Below the pieces are notes generated by a model. It did no database searches. It was not told the DNA's origin and saw nothing but the letters and a program-made list of their open reading frames with translations. From the NCBI GenBank assembly GCA_039707465.1, contig CM077643.1, forward strand, positions 45,450,605 through 45,514,604: a stretch of DNA of 64,000 bases, written 5' to 3'. Position 1 is the first letter of the stretch. Each line of letters begins with the position of its first letter. The stretch comes from Rhabdophis nuchalis (taxonomy: Eukaryota; Chordata; Lepidosauria; Squamata; Natricidae). The position numbers were made by a program, and so were the translations under genes. Shown here in pieces: positions 31,211 through 44,883 of the stretch.

Positions 31211-34200
31211 CTTCAAGGAAAGGGTTTTAGTTAATAAGATGGAACCATTGCTGGAGCTTTTTCTAGATCACACATGACTTAAGGACTGGAGTCAGGTTGA
31301 AGATTTTGCAGTGATAGGACCACTTAACAAGAACACCTTCAGCACCTCAAATGGCTGCTTGTTAAATATGAATACAAGAACTGTTATCAGTTAAGGGTTC
31401 ATCTAGCTCTGTTCCCATCTTCAACACTTGCCAGCCCAGTGCGTCTGGAAAACTTAGATAGGCCATGATAATCACGAGAGTCCTGTAGTTTATTCCCAGT
31501 TTCTGATACTGAAAGGTATTCTGGATCTGAGAATGACTGGGTATTCATTTTAGTGATGTTGGGTAACAGCTGGTGTAGATTTATCTTTCCTCAATTTATC
31601 TTAGCCTTCTTGAAAAGCCGGAGCAGCAAAATTAGATGTTCAACAGTAGGTACGTGACTGGGAATAAGATCAGTGCCAAGGCCTTGTAAAGTGGAGAAAA
31701 GGACAATGGAATATGCAACAGGGGAGGAGGATTTGCAAGTAGCATGCACTTTGTCTGGTATCCATACATCTCCCATATTGTGCTACTTTCCCCTCCAGAT
31801 AGGATTATGGCAGCAAAAAGTAGAGTCCTTGCCCCCTCCCTAGCCCCTAAACACACATGTACACACTGACAAGTTTTAAATGATGACTGGGATTTGATAA
31901 AGAAAACCTTTTCATTCACGGTGCCCTACATTAATTATGAGGAAGCGAGAGGGGCCGTGCCAAGCCCACCCTAAATTTGACATTTATTCCTGTCCTACTT
32001 TGAGTACATTTAAGATAATTAGAATGGGTTTTGTGAGTTTCCACTTGATTGCAAAGCCACATCCCTGGAAGGAAAAGGAAGAAAGGTGCAGCAGCTGGTC
32101 ATATTTAAGCTCAGTGTTGCCTCGTCCCCTTGATCTCAAACACCAGGGAAGGAGAGCTAAGATCCAGCCTCCAGTGCCAAGCCATTAGAGAACATACTGT
32201 AATTCCATAATGCAAACCAGAACGACTCCTTAACTGGGCCGAGCTGAGATGAGAATTTCTGACATAATCCATTTACATGTTTTATGGTAATCACTTCCAT
32301 CTTTGGGACACATGCAAACAATGCCCCTATTAGACATTGAAGTTTGGCAGAAAGACAGATGTTCAAAACTGCTGGGTGCCCAGTAGAATGTGGAGACTGA
32401 ATAGATGGGAGGAACAGGAGATTATTGCAAGCAGGCAGTGTCCCAAAGCTATTACACAATGTAAATGAGTTAAGCTCTGTTTTCAACAGGGCTGTGTCCA
32501 GAGCAAAGCTTTGCCACATCAGACCAAAGTCCATTTAAACCAGAATTCTACTTTGAAAAGTCATCTTGTAGTAATGTCACCATGCTAAGGTTACATTATT
32601 ATTATCAGCTGGAGCAAAACTCTAGACATTGTGATTTTCCATATCTGCCCAATGTTATTCTGGCAAAATACATCCTGCTGGTTGGCTTGCAACTAAGGAG
32701 AGATTGATGTTCCTATAAAGAAACACATGAAGGCAAAAGCTATTTCCTATTGTTTATTCTAGTATATAGTGCCAATGAGCATGGGATTTCCATTTAATAA
32801 CCAAGGCTAAATAACCGGTAACCGACCCATACCCCCCATTTCAAAAACTTTCCATCTCTGTAGTCCTGTATTTTACGTGGGTGAGCTTTACTGCATATTT
32901 TTCTCCATCTTGACCTCCTCTTTCATAAAAATCAATGGATAAACCCAAACCTTAAAGAGACCTTCCCTTTGCCCATTTTCTCATTAATGGATCTGTATAA
33001 ACTACCTTATAAACCAGCACATTACAAGAAAAACAAAGAGAACCTCATTCTACTTCATATTGAAGCTAGATGTGGAGAAGGAGTATCAGATCTGTTGATC
33101 AAGCCCCTGAGGACAGATGCTAGAAATCAGTGACATTATTTTCCATCCTTCGGAAATGGGAAACACACAAAATAGTGCATGCTTTCCAATAGCTTTAACA
33201 TAACGCAATGGAAAGATAAAACATCACCACTATCCAAAAAGTGGAGAAGTTGAAAAAATGTTTGTCAGTAAGCATGATATTGATATCCATATGAGTTTAC
33301 AGAGACATTGTGTAATTTCAGCATTAATTTCTCCTTCTTATTCCCTAAATCTGGGCCATGCTGACTGGACAATTCTGAGAGATGAAGGCTATAGATCTGG
33401 CAGGTACCCAGGCTGGGAAAGGCTTTCTAAATTAGGAGACCTTGAGCTTTTGTTTTTCCTGTTAGAGGACAAAGCCAGTTTTATGCTATTCCTTTCTCTA
33501 TTATGTTCTCCTGGAAAATGAAAGACAGGCCATCACCCCACCAACCTTGGTGAGAAGTCCTACAAATAGTATTAGAACTCTGGCTTCCTTTGAAATGTCT
33601 CCAGATGTCTAAACTCAAAAGGAATATCCAGATTTTCCTGGAATTTATAATAACTTCCATTCTGAGAATAACAGTTGTGGAATACCTGAACATTACAGAG
33701 ACAATGTTCAATAAAAAGGAGAAAAAAACAGCAACTTCATACTGATAACAAATTATTATTTGGGTAACAATCCAGCACATTTAGTATACCAATAATCTAG
33801 CAAACTGAAGCAAAGTGCCTGAAGGCTAAAGTTTCATGCATCTTGATGTGCCAACATCATAATAGAATTAGGAAGTCCTTGCCCCTAGACATATAATCTA
33901 GGCATATAATTGCATAAAGAAAGGTTTCATTGGGATTTCTATTTAAATCAAGGATAGTAGGGCATTACATTTTCTTTCTGGTGTCTACCAACACAACACA
34001 ATCAGAAATAATATTTTTTGTAAATGGAGTACCAAAGGACAAGCAATTCTATGCTGCTACAAGCTCAAGATGACAATTACCGAGACAGAGCAGCCTTTCC
34101 CAGCTCACTGGAATAGAGTATCTAATATCCCCTTTTAGCATAGCAATTGGCCGCTTTGCCTTGGGATGATGGAAAATGTATTGTAATATCAGGAGGGGTA

Positions 34201-34592
34201 GATTGGAAAAGATTGCCCAAGATGATGAGGATTGTCATACAAAAACAAAAACAGGAAAATTTCTACTAGAACAATTGTTTGGAGTTTGATGTGACCATCA
34301 TCATGGTTCATCGTGTGGTAGCTACTCCAACACAACACTTCAGGAGTACCTAACCAGAAGAACTAACTTGTTTCCTAATCAATCAGTTATTCATTTTAAA
34401 TCCTTATTCTCTGGTATGTCTTACCATTTGGAAACTAGCTGTGAATGTCCAGTGTGCATCATGTTAATATAACAGAAAGAGAACGGTTGTAGAGAATAAT
34501 TATTACAAAAATAAACCGAGACTAGTCCCATGTTAAATCTGAGATGGGTTCAATCATGCAAATAGTCTTCCAAAGATCTATTGGGTTATTGT

Positions 34593-34593
<1 letters not shown>
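31211..34593. other. Long unique stretch
   Basis: Over 3 kb without recognisable repeats or genes; moderately AT-rich. ORFs such as 32157-32534 on minus (125 codons) and 33481-33780 on minus show no family motif and no splice or start context that I can support. If host exons or regulatory elements exist in this window, repeat-free blocks such as this one are the places to compare with related genomes. Confidence 0.4.

Positions 34594-34594
<1 letters not shown>

Positions 34595-34626
<32 letters not shown>
34595..34626 (+). repeat. (AC)16 microsatellite
   Basis: Sixteen AC units; the ACAC-coded ORFs around it are artefacts. Confidence 0.97.
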
Positions 34627-34629
<3 letters not shown>

Positions 34630-36020
34630 TCCAATATATCTTTATATACATAAATGCACAATAACCCAATGTAACCCAACAATAACCCAAAGTTATTGTT
34701 GCCTTTCCACGCTGACCATATTGCTTATTGCTGTGATCAGTTTCAGAGGAGTCTCCAACAATAAGGTTGCATTGAGAAGACACTACAAGGTTGAAACGTG
34801 ACCCATCAGAAGCTAAGTTCAGGAAGTTCAAGAACAATGCAAAGCGAAAGATAAAAGCAATTCAACCTGTGAAGCATCTTCCCAATGGGCCACTCAGTCG
34901 GCTTCCCTCATTCCTTATGGAACAATAGGAGATGCAAGCCATTCACCACTTAAAAGGATAGTAGTGTACCTAACATGGGATTGTGTATCTTTCTGAAATA
35001 CAAGAGAGGTTTGGGGTACTCAGGATAGACTTTTGGAGAGTTCTACAATTGGGCCATTGTTTGGATGAGAATGGCCATTTCTGTATTCAGCAGAACATGT
35101 ACATCTCACTGCCCAATGGGAATTGCTGTCAGTATTTCACTTTTAAGTTTGCCTCTCCATTGATTGGAAAGGGCCAAGGGGTGACTGAAGCCTCCGAAGA
35201 CGCAAGGCTCAGTTGTCCATAAACAGAATCAGGCATATTCATGCATAATAACTTTGCAATGTCTGGGACACCATTGCTGTAAGAAAATCAACGGTTTATG
35301 TCGAAAGGAAAACATTCAGAAAAGCTTGTGATCTGAGACATTTCGACAATTCAGTTTTGTGGGAATGATACGTGGATGAGAATGCCAAAAAGTGTGCTTA
35401 CGTTCCGATGTACATGGAAGCTTTAATGAAATCAAGACAGAACACAAAGGTCTCCTGGTTTTCCTCTCCTGCCCCAGTCTTTCCAGCTTTGATCATCATA
35501 TTATGCCAAATTGGAACTCACAGGCATAGCAGACTTTCCTTCAGTGGTGCAGATTCTGAACTTCAGGCAAAATAATGGAATATTTCTACTTTTCTCGTGT
35601 CTTTCTCAATGGTCCTAATTAAGCTAGAGTTCAAGATGTATTAAATTGGAAAAATGTAAATATCCACATTGCCGGTCTCTAATATTTCTAACTGCTAGAA
35701 ATTTAGGGTAGTGCAGAATATTTTCTAGAAGAAAACATGAGAAGCTAAATATCAGCTTTTAAATATATATAACAAAGGCTGCCACTTAACTCTGTTGCAT
35801 TTTCCTATGTAAGGTTGAAGATGGCTTGCCTTGGAGTCCTGCTGGCAGAAGAGATTCACGTGAATCCAGCTAGCAGATATTGAAGTTTCCAGCAGATTCC
35901 TTTGCCCAGCAGTTTCTGAACTAGTTCTGTGTAGGATGCAATCACAGTGGTAAATTTAGACAATAAATATTGCATTTCAATAGTGAACTTCTCGACGTTT
36001 TGTTCCACATGAAGCAGCAG
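34627..36020. other. Unique non-coding DNA
   Basis: Nothing recognised. Confidence 0.4.
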
Positions 36021-36195
<175 letters not shown>

Positions 36196-36501
36196 ATTCG
36201 AGCCCTGGCACATGACATCTGTAGAAAGTAGTCTGCTCTGGACCTCCCCTATAAAGCATCATGAAATCATAATTTTAATTTTAGTTTCATTCAGTGACAT
36301 GGTGAGAAATTAAATTGAAGCCCCTGTTTGGATGCCTTTGGTCCTGCTTCTTCCATCAAGTAAAGATCATCAACTGACAACATAACAGAAATCACCTTGG
36401 CCAATCTTGGAGAGAGGAGCTACAAATCTTGAGCACTCATACAAAAAATTAGCCTAGGCAAGTACTTTCAGCTACCAAATTGGCAGTTAAATCTAACCAT
36501 G
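36196..36501. other. Unique non-coding DNA
   Basis: Nothing recognised. Confidence 0.4.
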
Positions 36502-36509
36502 GTAAGAAT

Positions 36510-36889
36510 CAGGGGTGGGTTCCTGCCAGTTCTAACCTCTTCTATAGAAGACGTTCCACAAATCTACAATGCCGTTTAGAACCTGTTCCAGCTCCCTCCC
36601 CTGAAGTCCACATGTCTTAAAGCTGTCAAGTTTTAACACCCCTGGGGCTTTTTTTCTAAAGGGTTAGGGGTGCAAGGGTCTTGTAACTTGACAGTTTTAA
36701 GACTTGCGTGCTTCAAATGCCAGAGTTTCTGAGCCAACATTTTGGTTCCTAAGCAAAAGCGTTGTTAAGTGAGTTTCACCACATTTTACAAGTTGGCCAC
36801 TCCCACCTGGTCACATGGCTGGCAAGCCATTCCCACAAAGCAGGCCACTCCTACAGAAGAGGTTCTAAAAAAATTGAAACCCACCACTG
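36510..36889 (+). mobile_element. hAT-B element, long chimeric form
   Basis: Ends CAGGGGTGGGTTCCTGCC and TTGAAACCCACCACTG, perfect 8-bp TSD GTAAGAAT (36502-36509, 36890-36897). Like 19348 it contains a fragment of palindromic-MITE arm (GAAGTCCACATGTCTTAAAG) and of Tigger-like sequence (TTAAGTGAGTTTCACCACAT), and has no microsatellite. Confidence 0.92.
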
Positions 36890-36897
36890 GTAAGAAT

Positions 36898-37306
36898 GGA
36901 GCCTTTTGGAATTGGGAGCAAAGTTTCAAAAAAGATCCCATCAGGAGGACCAGGATATCAAATAATTTCACAGCTACATTAGCTGCATCACTAGCATGGA
37001 AGTAAAATCCTAATTACTTTATGGAAATAATCAATGCTTTTGCCATTTTTAAAGCTTTTCTTCCCATAAAAAAGAGGCTTCGGTTTTTTGAGCATTCCTT
37101 TCCCACTTCTCCTGATGTTGTTTTAGAGATTGATAGAAATGGCAGAAGGGGAAGCTGCTACCTGCTGGTGATTGTAGTTGTATAAGTTCATCATTCTGAA
37201 GACTTTCTGGATGTTCAGACTTCCCAACAAACATGGAAAGGTTCCCTGGGAATTTTTTGCGTTCTATGGTTTTCAGTTGAAATGTGGAAAATTGAAGGAT
37301 GCAGAT
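36898..37306. other. Unique non-coding DNA
   Basis: Nothing recognised. Confidence 0.4.
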
Positions 37307-37314
37307 AGCTATTG

Positions 37315-37449
37315 GAGTATTTCTCTACCTTGGCAACTTTAAGATGTGTAGATTTCAACTCACAAAATTCCCCACTGAGCCTTGCTGCCTGGTGAATTCT
37401 GGTTGATGAAGTACACACATCTTAAAGTTGCCGAGGTTGAGAAACATTG
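37315..37449. mobile_element. Palindromic MITE, CAGTGTTTCTCAACC-end type
   Basis: Degenerate copy: GAGTATTTCTCTACCTTGGC at left, GCCGAGGTTGAGAAACATTG at right. Its right end is the exact insertion point of the solo LTR; beyond the LTR the flank begins AGCTA, matching the start of the left flank AGCTATTG, a partial 8-bp TSD. Confidence 0.8.
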
Positions 37450-37859
37450 TGTCAGGGTTCCAAATAGCATCCAAAAGTAAATCAGAGTCCAAGGCAAAGT
37501 ATTGCTCAAAGTTTCAATTTATTAAGAGAGCCATGTTGGCACATCTGGGAAAACCTGAATCTGAAGGCTTCCAGGTTTTCCCCACCTAGTTGAAAGTCCA
37601 AGTTCTTGGCTCACACCCACAAATCCATCACTTGGTCCAATCTCCCACTGACATGCTGGCAGTTCCACCCATCCAGTTCCGGTCAGGTGCAGAGACAAAG
37701 GATGACCTTGGCTTTCTAGAAAGAATTTTGTTTTGGCTACACAGCAAATAACTCCGTACAATCCCCCCTCCCATTTTCCCACAATAGAAAATGCATTGTA
37801 GAATAATAGAAAGTGCGGCAGGCCAAAGATCCAAAAGAAATATGGCTGCAGGCCTGACA
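37450..37859 (-). mobile_element. 410-bp solo LTR
   Basis: Plus-strand ends TGTCAGGGTTCC and GGCCTGACA are short inverted repeats, with a perfect 5-bp TSD CATTG (37445-37449, 37860-37864). TTAATAAATTG (polyadenylation signal, read on minus at about 37520) followed by some 70 bp to the end gives minus orientation. It was inserted at the terminus of the MITE at 37315. The ORFs at 37522-37948 lie in it. Confidence 0.88.
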
Positions 37860-37864
37860 CATTG

Positions 37865-39596
37865 AGCTACCAAGACAATTGTACAGTAGCGTGCAAAATA
37901 TTCATTCAACCGTCTTGATTTTTCATAATGAAATAAGGACAAGAACACCAGTTCTAAGAATCTTAATGAAGATTCCCCATTTTGTTCTCCTATGGAACAC
38001 GTGTCAAAACAAATAATATTTCATGAATATCAGGAGGTGAGATCTTCTCTATTTCCCATCACATGTTCACCTGAGCCACGAAAGGAAACCTACATGTGTG
38101 AATGCATATGCTCTATTCAGCAGTTCAGATCAATGCCTGGGTCCACTTCAAGGACTCATATGTATAATATCCTGTTCAGGCAGGTTGAAAGACTACTCTC
38201 TTCCTTCTAAAGTGTGTTATATGCTAAGCCACATACATGCACTTAAGTCAATAGGTGATGGCACTTTACATAAATATGTGACAATCTGCTGTTTAGTGCA
38301 ATAAAAATCTGCCATATGAAATGTGGAAGCAGTTCCAAAAAGCAGATCTCACATTTTTGCCATCGTTAAAGTCAAATTCTGACATGCTGTGATTAAAAAC
38401 CCAACATCTGTACACATTTAAAATTAAAATATATAGGGATCCTTGTTTGCCTCCCTCTGCACAAATGTTTTACTGCCGACTTGCTCTCTTTAAATATTAA
38501 AAACATTACATTATTTTATTTTAGATGTCACAGTATGTTACATATCACCCTTTCACCTTGGATTTTTGGTTCAAATCCAGCTTTTAGCTGAGGAAATAGA
38601 AACCATCTGACTGTGTTTGGGAAGCCTCAGCTTGGGGCCTCGCAGACCCTGCGTTCATGCGACAAAAAGCAAACAAGCAGAGATGTAGGCTGCAATCTAA
38701 GCACCCTTCCTTGGGAGTTAGCCCCATTGAACTCAGTGGAGCTTGCATTGAGGGAGTCAGCCATGAAATTCCATTCTTAGTCTCTTAAAGTCATATGCAT
38801 ACAGACATGCATGAGAAAATGAGCGTGAGGGCTGTGGAGGACATATGCATCTACGAAGAAATATTCAGCAAGGGTCTATTCCAGAAGCAGAATACTATCT
38901 CCTGAACTGGACTTAGTTATATCATATTTATAGGATATGACACACTGCATTTAGTTATACAGTATATTCCACAATGTAAAAGCCATGCATGCATCGTTCA
39001 CATGAACAGCCTCCATGGGAATAAAGAGAATCAGAACTGCACCTCCTTGCCCCACTTCAATATTTGGGATGGAGCCAAGAGCTACAATGAGACTTTCTTC
39101 TCACCCTTGGAGTCTTTCATGGGATTAAGAAGTTGCATTTAGACTTAAAATTGCCTAGATGTCTTGCATTGGGAACAAAATGCCAATAATGTAGCCAATC
39201 AATTTGTGTTCTGCACACCCAAAGCTGACCTCTCCAACCGACACAAGTTACGCCAGATAAGCAAATTTGTGTGATTCCTCTTATTTTTAAAATTTGCAAA
39301 TTTTGCATTGCTGGATCAAAAATACATCAAGATGAGGTGAGCCAATGATCTTTCAAGAATTAGAGAAAGCATGGCCGAAGTGGTGAATAGACAGATGCAA
39401 TTTTATGCATTCTGTATTTGAAAAGAAACATCTATCCTGCCTAGACGCATCTTTGTAGAATTTTAGGTAAGGATTTTGAAGCTCTTATCTGGAGTCTTGT
39501 TGCAGAAATCGCTCAAAATCCACTACGTTGTAGAAGCAACCACTAATCAATAAAGACAAACAAACTGACCCAATACACACTAAAGGAGTTTGTAGG
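37865..39596. other. Mostly unique non-coding DNA
   Basis: At 38685-38765 the stretch CCTTGGGAGTTAGCCCCATT followed by GAACTCAGTGGAGCTTGC resembles a motif dispersed widely in reptile genomes, perhaps an old palindromic element. Otherwise nothing is recognised. Confidence 0.4.
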
Positions 39597-39604
39597 GATA
39601 ACAT

Positions 39605-40113
<509 letters not shown>

Positions 40114-40121
40114 GATAACAT

Positions 40122-42280
40122 CATTAATGAGGTTCTTCGAATAGTCCATAGTAGACATAAAGCAGGAAATGAGAGGCTGATCTATATTATAAGCAACAAT
40201 GCTTCATAATATAACCAATATACATACATTATGCAATATATTCAATAATACCATTCAGGGCATAGTAATTATTGCACCACTTCTACAATCTGCCAATTTA
40301 CAAATTTAGCAACCCACACAGCATATTGGCCCAGCATCTATATAATTTTCAATTGTTTGTTGTTATGTCCAAGCACAGCTCCTTTCAGTTGTTGGATGTT
40401 CAATTGTGTATCAGATTTTCAACTAGCCACATTATATTTACACATAGGTAACTAAATTAAATTACATAGCCCCATAGCCAGTCTCCCATACTAACTAAAA
40501 ATAATTCACAATTCCTTTCTGAGGACGAGCTTTGTAAAAGGAACCACACAAGCTAAACTACTCAAAATTATGGCCTATACTTAATAAATAAGGTGCAGGA
40601 TCATATTGCTTTAATTTAATTAACAGTTGTATAGCTCCCACCTAAAAGATCTGGGTATTTTCTGACCAGCTAACAATCTCTGCAGTACTTGGACATACAA
40701 TATATCTTGCTATTATTAAAAGTGATACAATTAGTTGCAATAGTGCTATTTTTGATAGCATTTTCCACTGACTTATTAAGAGTTTGTCTTCCTGTTAACA
40801 GCAACATTGTCATATAATCAAATGGATTGGATTCAGCCATGATGATGAAAAAAAATAATTATGCTAATTCAGAATCAGAATGATGCTTCTATCACTTAAC
40901 AGTGAAGACATCCTGATAACTCAATTTTTAGTGATTAAGTGGATATAACCATGATTTCTTGGCAGAAGTATGGGATCTCTTTGCCTTCTTCCAAGAGATG
41001 GGTGGGTGGGTGGGCGTGGACAGACAGATAGACCTGATTTAATCCACAGCTCTCATTTCCTGGTGGTTTTTCATCCATATCAACTCTGACCCTAATTCAT
41101 TTGTTTAAGATCAGTCATGATTAGTTGGATGCTGCCAATCATTGGGACAATTCTATATTCTCCAGCTGCAAATCAGCCTCCTGAAAGCCAGCCAGTCAGA
41201 ATAGCACTCAGGGCGCATTAGTCTAATAAATACATCTTTAAAAAGTAAGAAAACAAACTAGTGGCTGGCTTTCTGACAGATGCTTATGACTGCAGCATCC
41301 TGATGACTTGCAAGGCTGTTGCAAAAATAACATGATCTGACTCATCATTTCAGTGTCAAATAATCATTTTCAGTGGTCTTATTTAAAAAAAGAAAAGAAA
41401 GAAACAGTTGAATCCATGGAAGCCTCTACGATGATGTGAAGGAATATGTGAAGAACATGAATCTGGCCTTCTGCATAATGGTCCCTTCATGGGGAAAAAA
41501 GATTCCCTTGATGATGTGGTTATAAAGCAATAGGTGTAGACGTGTCAGCCAATCCCAAAGGTGTATGGGAATGGCCATGTATCATGAATCAACTCTGCTG
41601 CATGCCTAAGGAACATGGTGCTACACATTTCTTTATATAGCTCACACAATGTCCATGATCTCTCCTACCATATGGAAACAATTATTCCCCATTGTCATGC
41701 TCTACATCGGAATCTCAGATCTTCCAAGCAAACCCCTCTTAACTAATTGCATCATATTTATTCAATCCTCTTAAAAACAAAATAAAAGCTAGGAGGACTG
41801 CATTGCTTATAATAAACTCAGCATATTGTATTGTAATCTAAACTGCATAGTTATAAATTGGGAAGGACTGAGAGTTTTGAGTTACGCCCCTTGGCAAACT
41901 TTTTTAAAGGATTGCTTAAATAAGTAGTACGGAAACCAGATGTCCTTTGGTAAGAATATCTGAATAACCCAAATTTTGCTGTCTGGGTACTTTTTCTTCC
42001 TGTATCTCTGTTTTTCTCTCCTTTTAAAAAAAAATAACAAAGTTTGTAAAATGTGAACAATTCTTTGGATTTACATCACATTTAGCAGCTGTGTAATAAT
42101 GGATACAGCTGTTGCTATCTATGAGAAACTGATTGGGGGGGATTTCTTCTAATCACTAAGCAACTAAATACTCTTACAGGAAAATTGGTTAATTTTCAGG
42201 GCACAGTTCTGAGGTGGAAGGTCCTTGAGATAAATTAAAGTGGATGGTTGCAAGTATGAACATGAAGGGATACAATCCAT
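40122..42280. other. Long unique stretch
   Basis: No recognisable gene or repeat beyond a short GGTGGGTGGGTGGG run near 41000. Confidence 0.4.
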
Positions 42281-43310
42281 TGAAAGACAGATTAATAGAA
42301 TTGCAAGGGACTTTGTACATCATCTAGTCCAACCCCCACCCAAGCTGGAGACCCTACACCAGTGATAGCGAACCTATGGCACGTGTGCCACAGGTGGCAC
42401 ATGGAGCCATTTGTCAAGGCACGCGAGGCACTGCCCTGTCAGCTGGCTAGTGTGCATGTGCGCACTGGCCAGCTGATTCAGCCATTTTTAAAGCCATTTT
42501 TCACCCTCCCCAGGCTTTATAGGAGCCTGGGGAGGGCGAAAACAGCGCCCCCCCCGGATGCCCTCCAGAGGCTTCAGGAGCTTCCCTGAAGCCTCCAGAG
42601 CGCAAAAAAACATACCTATGAGCAAACTGGAAGTGACTTCCAGTTTGCTCGTAGGGTCATTTTTAGTCCTCCAGAGGCTTCAGAGAAGCTCCTGAAGCCT
42701 CTGGGGGGGAGCTGTCTTCACCCTCCCCAGGCTCCTATAAAGCCTCTGGAGCCTGGGGAGGGCGAAAAAAGCATGTAAATAATGGGGGGAGCACCTGTCA
42801 TGCACGCATGCGCACTGGCAAGGGGAACATTGCATTGGGTGCCGCACGCCCATGCACGACACCCCCCTGCACTCCCCCCTTATGGCACATGAGCCTAAAA
42901 AGGTTTCCCATCGCTGCCCTACACCATTTCTGACAAATGGCAGTCCAGTCTCTTCTTGAAAGCCTCCAGGGATGAAGCCCCCACAACTTCCGAAGGCAAC
43001 TTCTGTTCCATGGGTTGATTGTTCTCACTGTCAGAACATTCCTCCTTGTTTCTAGGTTGAATCTCTCCTTGTTCAGTTTCCATATATTATTCCTTGTCTA
43101 AACTTCAGGTGCTTTGGAAAATCGCTTGACCCCCCTCCTCTCTGTGGCAGCCCCTCAAATATTGGAACACTGCTATCATGTCTCCCTTGGTCCTTCTCTT
43201 CACTAGACTAGCCATGCCCAGTTCCTGCAACTGTTCATCGTATGTTCCCTAATCCTCTGGGTTGTTCTTCTCTGCACTCTTTCTGGAGTCTCAACATCTT
43301 TTTATTGCTC
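42281..43310 (-). mobile_element. CR1 LINE 3' end interrupted by hAT-A
   Basis: Minus-strand CR1: 3' UTR (TTGCAAGGGACTTTGTACAT … CCAACCCC) at 42281-42359 and the coding end from 42917 (CATTTCTGACAAATGGCAGT … CAACTTCCGAAGGCAAC … GAGTCTCAACATC). More diverged from the other CR1 copies here, with several frameshifts. The hAT-A at 42360-42916 splits it. Confidence 0.87.
42360..42916 (+). mobile_element. Non-autonomous hAT-A element
   Basis: 557 bp, ends CAGTGATAGCGAACC and GGTTTCCCATCGCTG, perfect 8-bp TSD CCCTACAC (42352-42359, 42917-42924). The interior is symmetric, built on GAGCCTGGGGAGGGCGAAAA at both sides, with a central hairpin at about 42622-42652 whose 15-nt arms (GAGCAAACTGGAAGT and its complement) are separated by one base. 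Confidence 0.93.
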
Positions 43311-43914
43311 CATTGAAGTAAATAGGGAGGGAAATGATTACATTTTAAGGCCAAAACAAAATAACACATCAAGTGAAGTGAATGCCTGTTGAAAGGATAA
43401 GCGTGCACTTTAGTGTTGGAGATTTAAGAATGAAAAGGCAGAGGTTAGCAGGGAATAAAGTGGGGGACTTGGGAGAGGAAAACAATTGCAGTTCTAGAGG
43501 AAAGGAAGGTTTAAGAGAACCTGAAAACCTTATGGCTGATGGAAGACACTCAAAGGTGTTGGGGTCGACATCATTTTCTACACTACGCACCAATCAACAA
43601 GCATGACTGTTTTGGAGACATGCCCAAAAGGAGAACCTCTTCTTCAGCATTGGGTTGTCCAAACTGCAAAAGAATAATTTCTGCAATTTTATAGAATACA
43701 GCTGTAGCATATGTTCCTCTTTATGCGGGAGGAGAAGGTTCCTCATTTCCCACATCTATCCAAGAATCTTGATGGGTTGAAAACATAACATATCAAATGC
43801 TATTCCATTTTAAACAGGTTGCCTGCATTTATTTTCTTTCTCTCCACCCACCCCCCTTTTCTTAAAAATCCCAGAGAATTTATCTCTGGCATCAGGAGGG
43901 GTGGGGAGAACACA
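43311..43914. other. Unique non-coding DNA
   Basis: Nothing recognised. Overlapping ORFs on both strands at 43369-43606 show no family resemblance. Confidence 0.4.
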
Positions 43915-43922
43915 CATTGCAC

Positions 43923-44199
43923 CAGTGGTGGGTTGCTGCTGATTCAGCAGGTTCGGCCGAACCGGTAGTAAAATTCAGGCTTAGGTCGCAGAACCAGCAG
44001 CAACCCATGCCTGCCATGCCCCTGAGCTGGTTCCCTTGCTGTCGCTTGGCCACCGCCATTTTGGATTTTAATAACTGCGTGTGCGCAGTTCACTGTACAT
44101 TGTTCTGCACATGCACACAAAACAATTGACATTGAACTGCGCACGCATGTTGCATGTGGGTTGCGAACCGGCAGTATCTCTAGCAGCAACTCACCCCTG
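43923..44199 (+). mobile_element. Non-autonomous hAT-B element, short form
   Basis: Ends CAGTGGTGGGTTGCTGC and GCAGCAACTCACCCCTG; TSD CATTGCAC / CATTGCAT (43915-43922, 44200-44207), seven of eight. Contains CGGCCGAACCGGTAG and CGTGTGCGCAG-type sequence. Confidence 0.9.
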
Positions 44200-44274
44200 C
44201 ATTGCATCATTGGCTTTGAAATGTGGCTTTTTTACCAATAGGAAAAATAGGATTGGGTATATTGGACAAATTAC

Positions 44275-44792
44275 AATACAATACAATACAATACAATAGC
44301 AGAGTTGTAAGGGACCTTGGAGGTCTTCTAGTCCAACCCCATGCCTAGGCAGAAATCCCTATACCATTTCAGACAAATGGCTATCCAACATCTTCTTGAA
44401 GACTTGCAGTGTTGGGGCATTCACAACTTCTGGAGGCAAGCTGTTCCACTGATTAATCGTTCTAACTGTCAGGAAATTTCTCCTCAGTTCTAAGTTGCTT
44501 CTCTCCTTGATTAGTTTCCACCCATTGCTTCTTGTCCTGCCCCCAGGTGCCTTGGAGAATAGTTTGACTCCCTCTTCTTTGTGGCAACCCCTGAGATATT
44601 GGAACACTGCTATCATGTCTCCCCTGGTCCTTCTCTTCATCAAACTAGACATACCCAGCTCCTGCAACTGTTCTTCATATGTTTCAGCCTCCAGTCCCCT
44701 AATCATCTTTGTTGCTCTTCTCTGCACTCTTTCCAGAGTCTCCACGTCTTTTTTACATTGTGGCGACCAAAACTGAATGCGACTGAACATTT
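44275..44792 (-). pseudogene. CR1 LINE 3' end with open ORF2 C-terminus
   Basis: The best-preserved CR1 in the window. On minus, the frame from about 44792 to 44359 is uninterrupted: IQFWSPQCKKDVETLERVQR, MIRGLEAETYEEQLQELGM, MKRRTRGDMIAVFQYLRGC, NGWKLIKERSNLELRRNFL, NQWNSLPPEVVNAPTLQVFK and a stop. Then come the 3' UTR and a (TTGTA)n tail at 44275-44296. It covers only the C-terminal part of the reverse transcriptase protein, so it is 5'-truncated and inactive, but the open frame suggests a fairly recent insertion. The frame continues upstream to 44868 into unrelated sequence. Confidence 0.92.
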
Positions 44793-44883
44793 TTTTCCTA
44801 AAAATTAAACAGTGCCAATGTGAAATCAAGAGATAGCTATTCCTCATGGAAAAAGGTTTTGCACTCATTAGATAAAATTAAAG

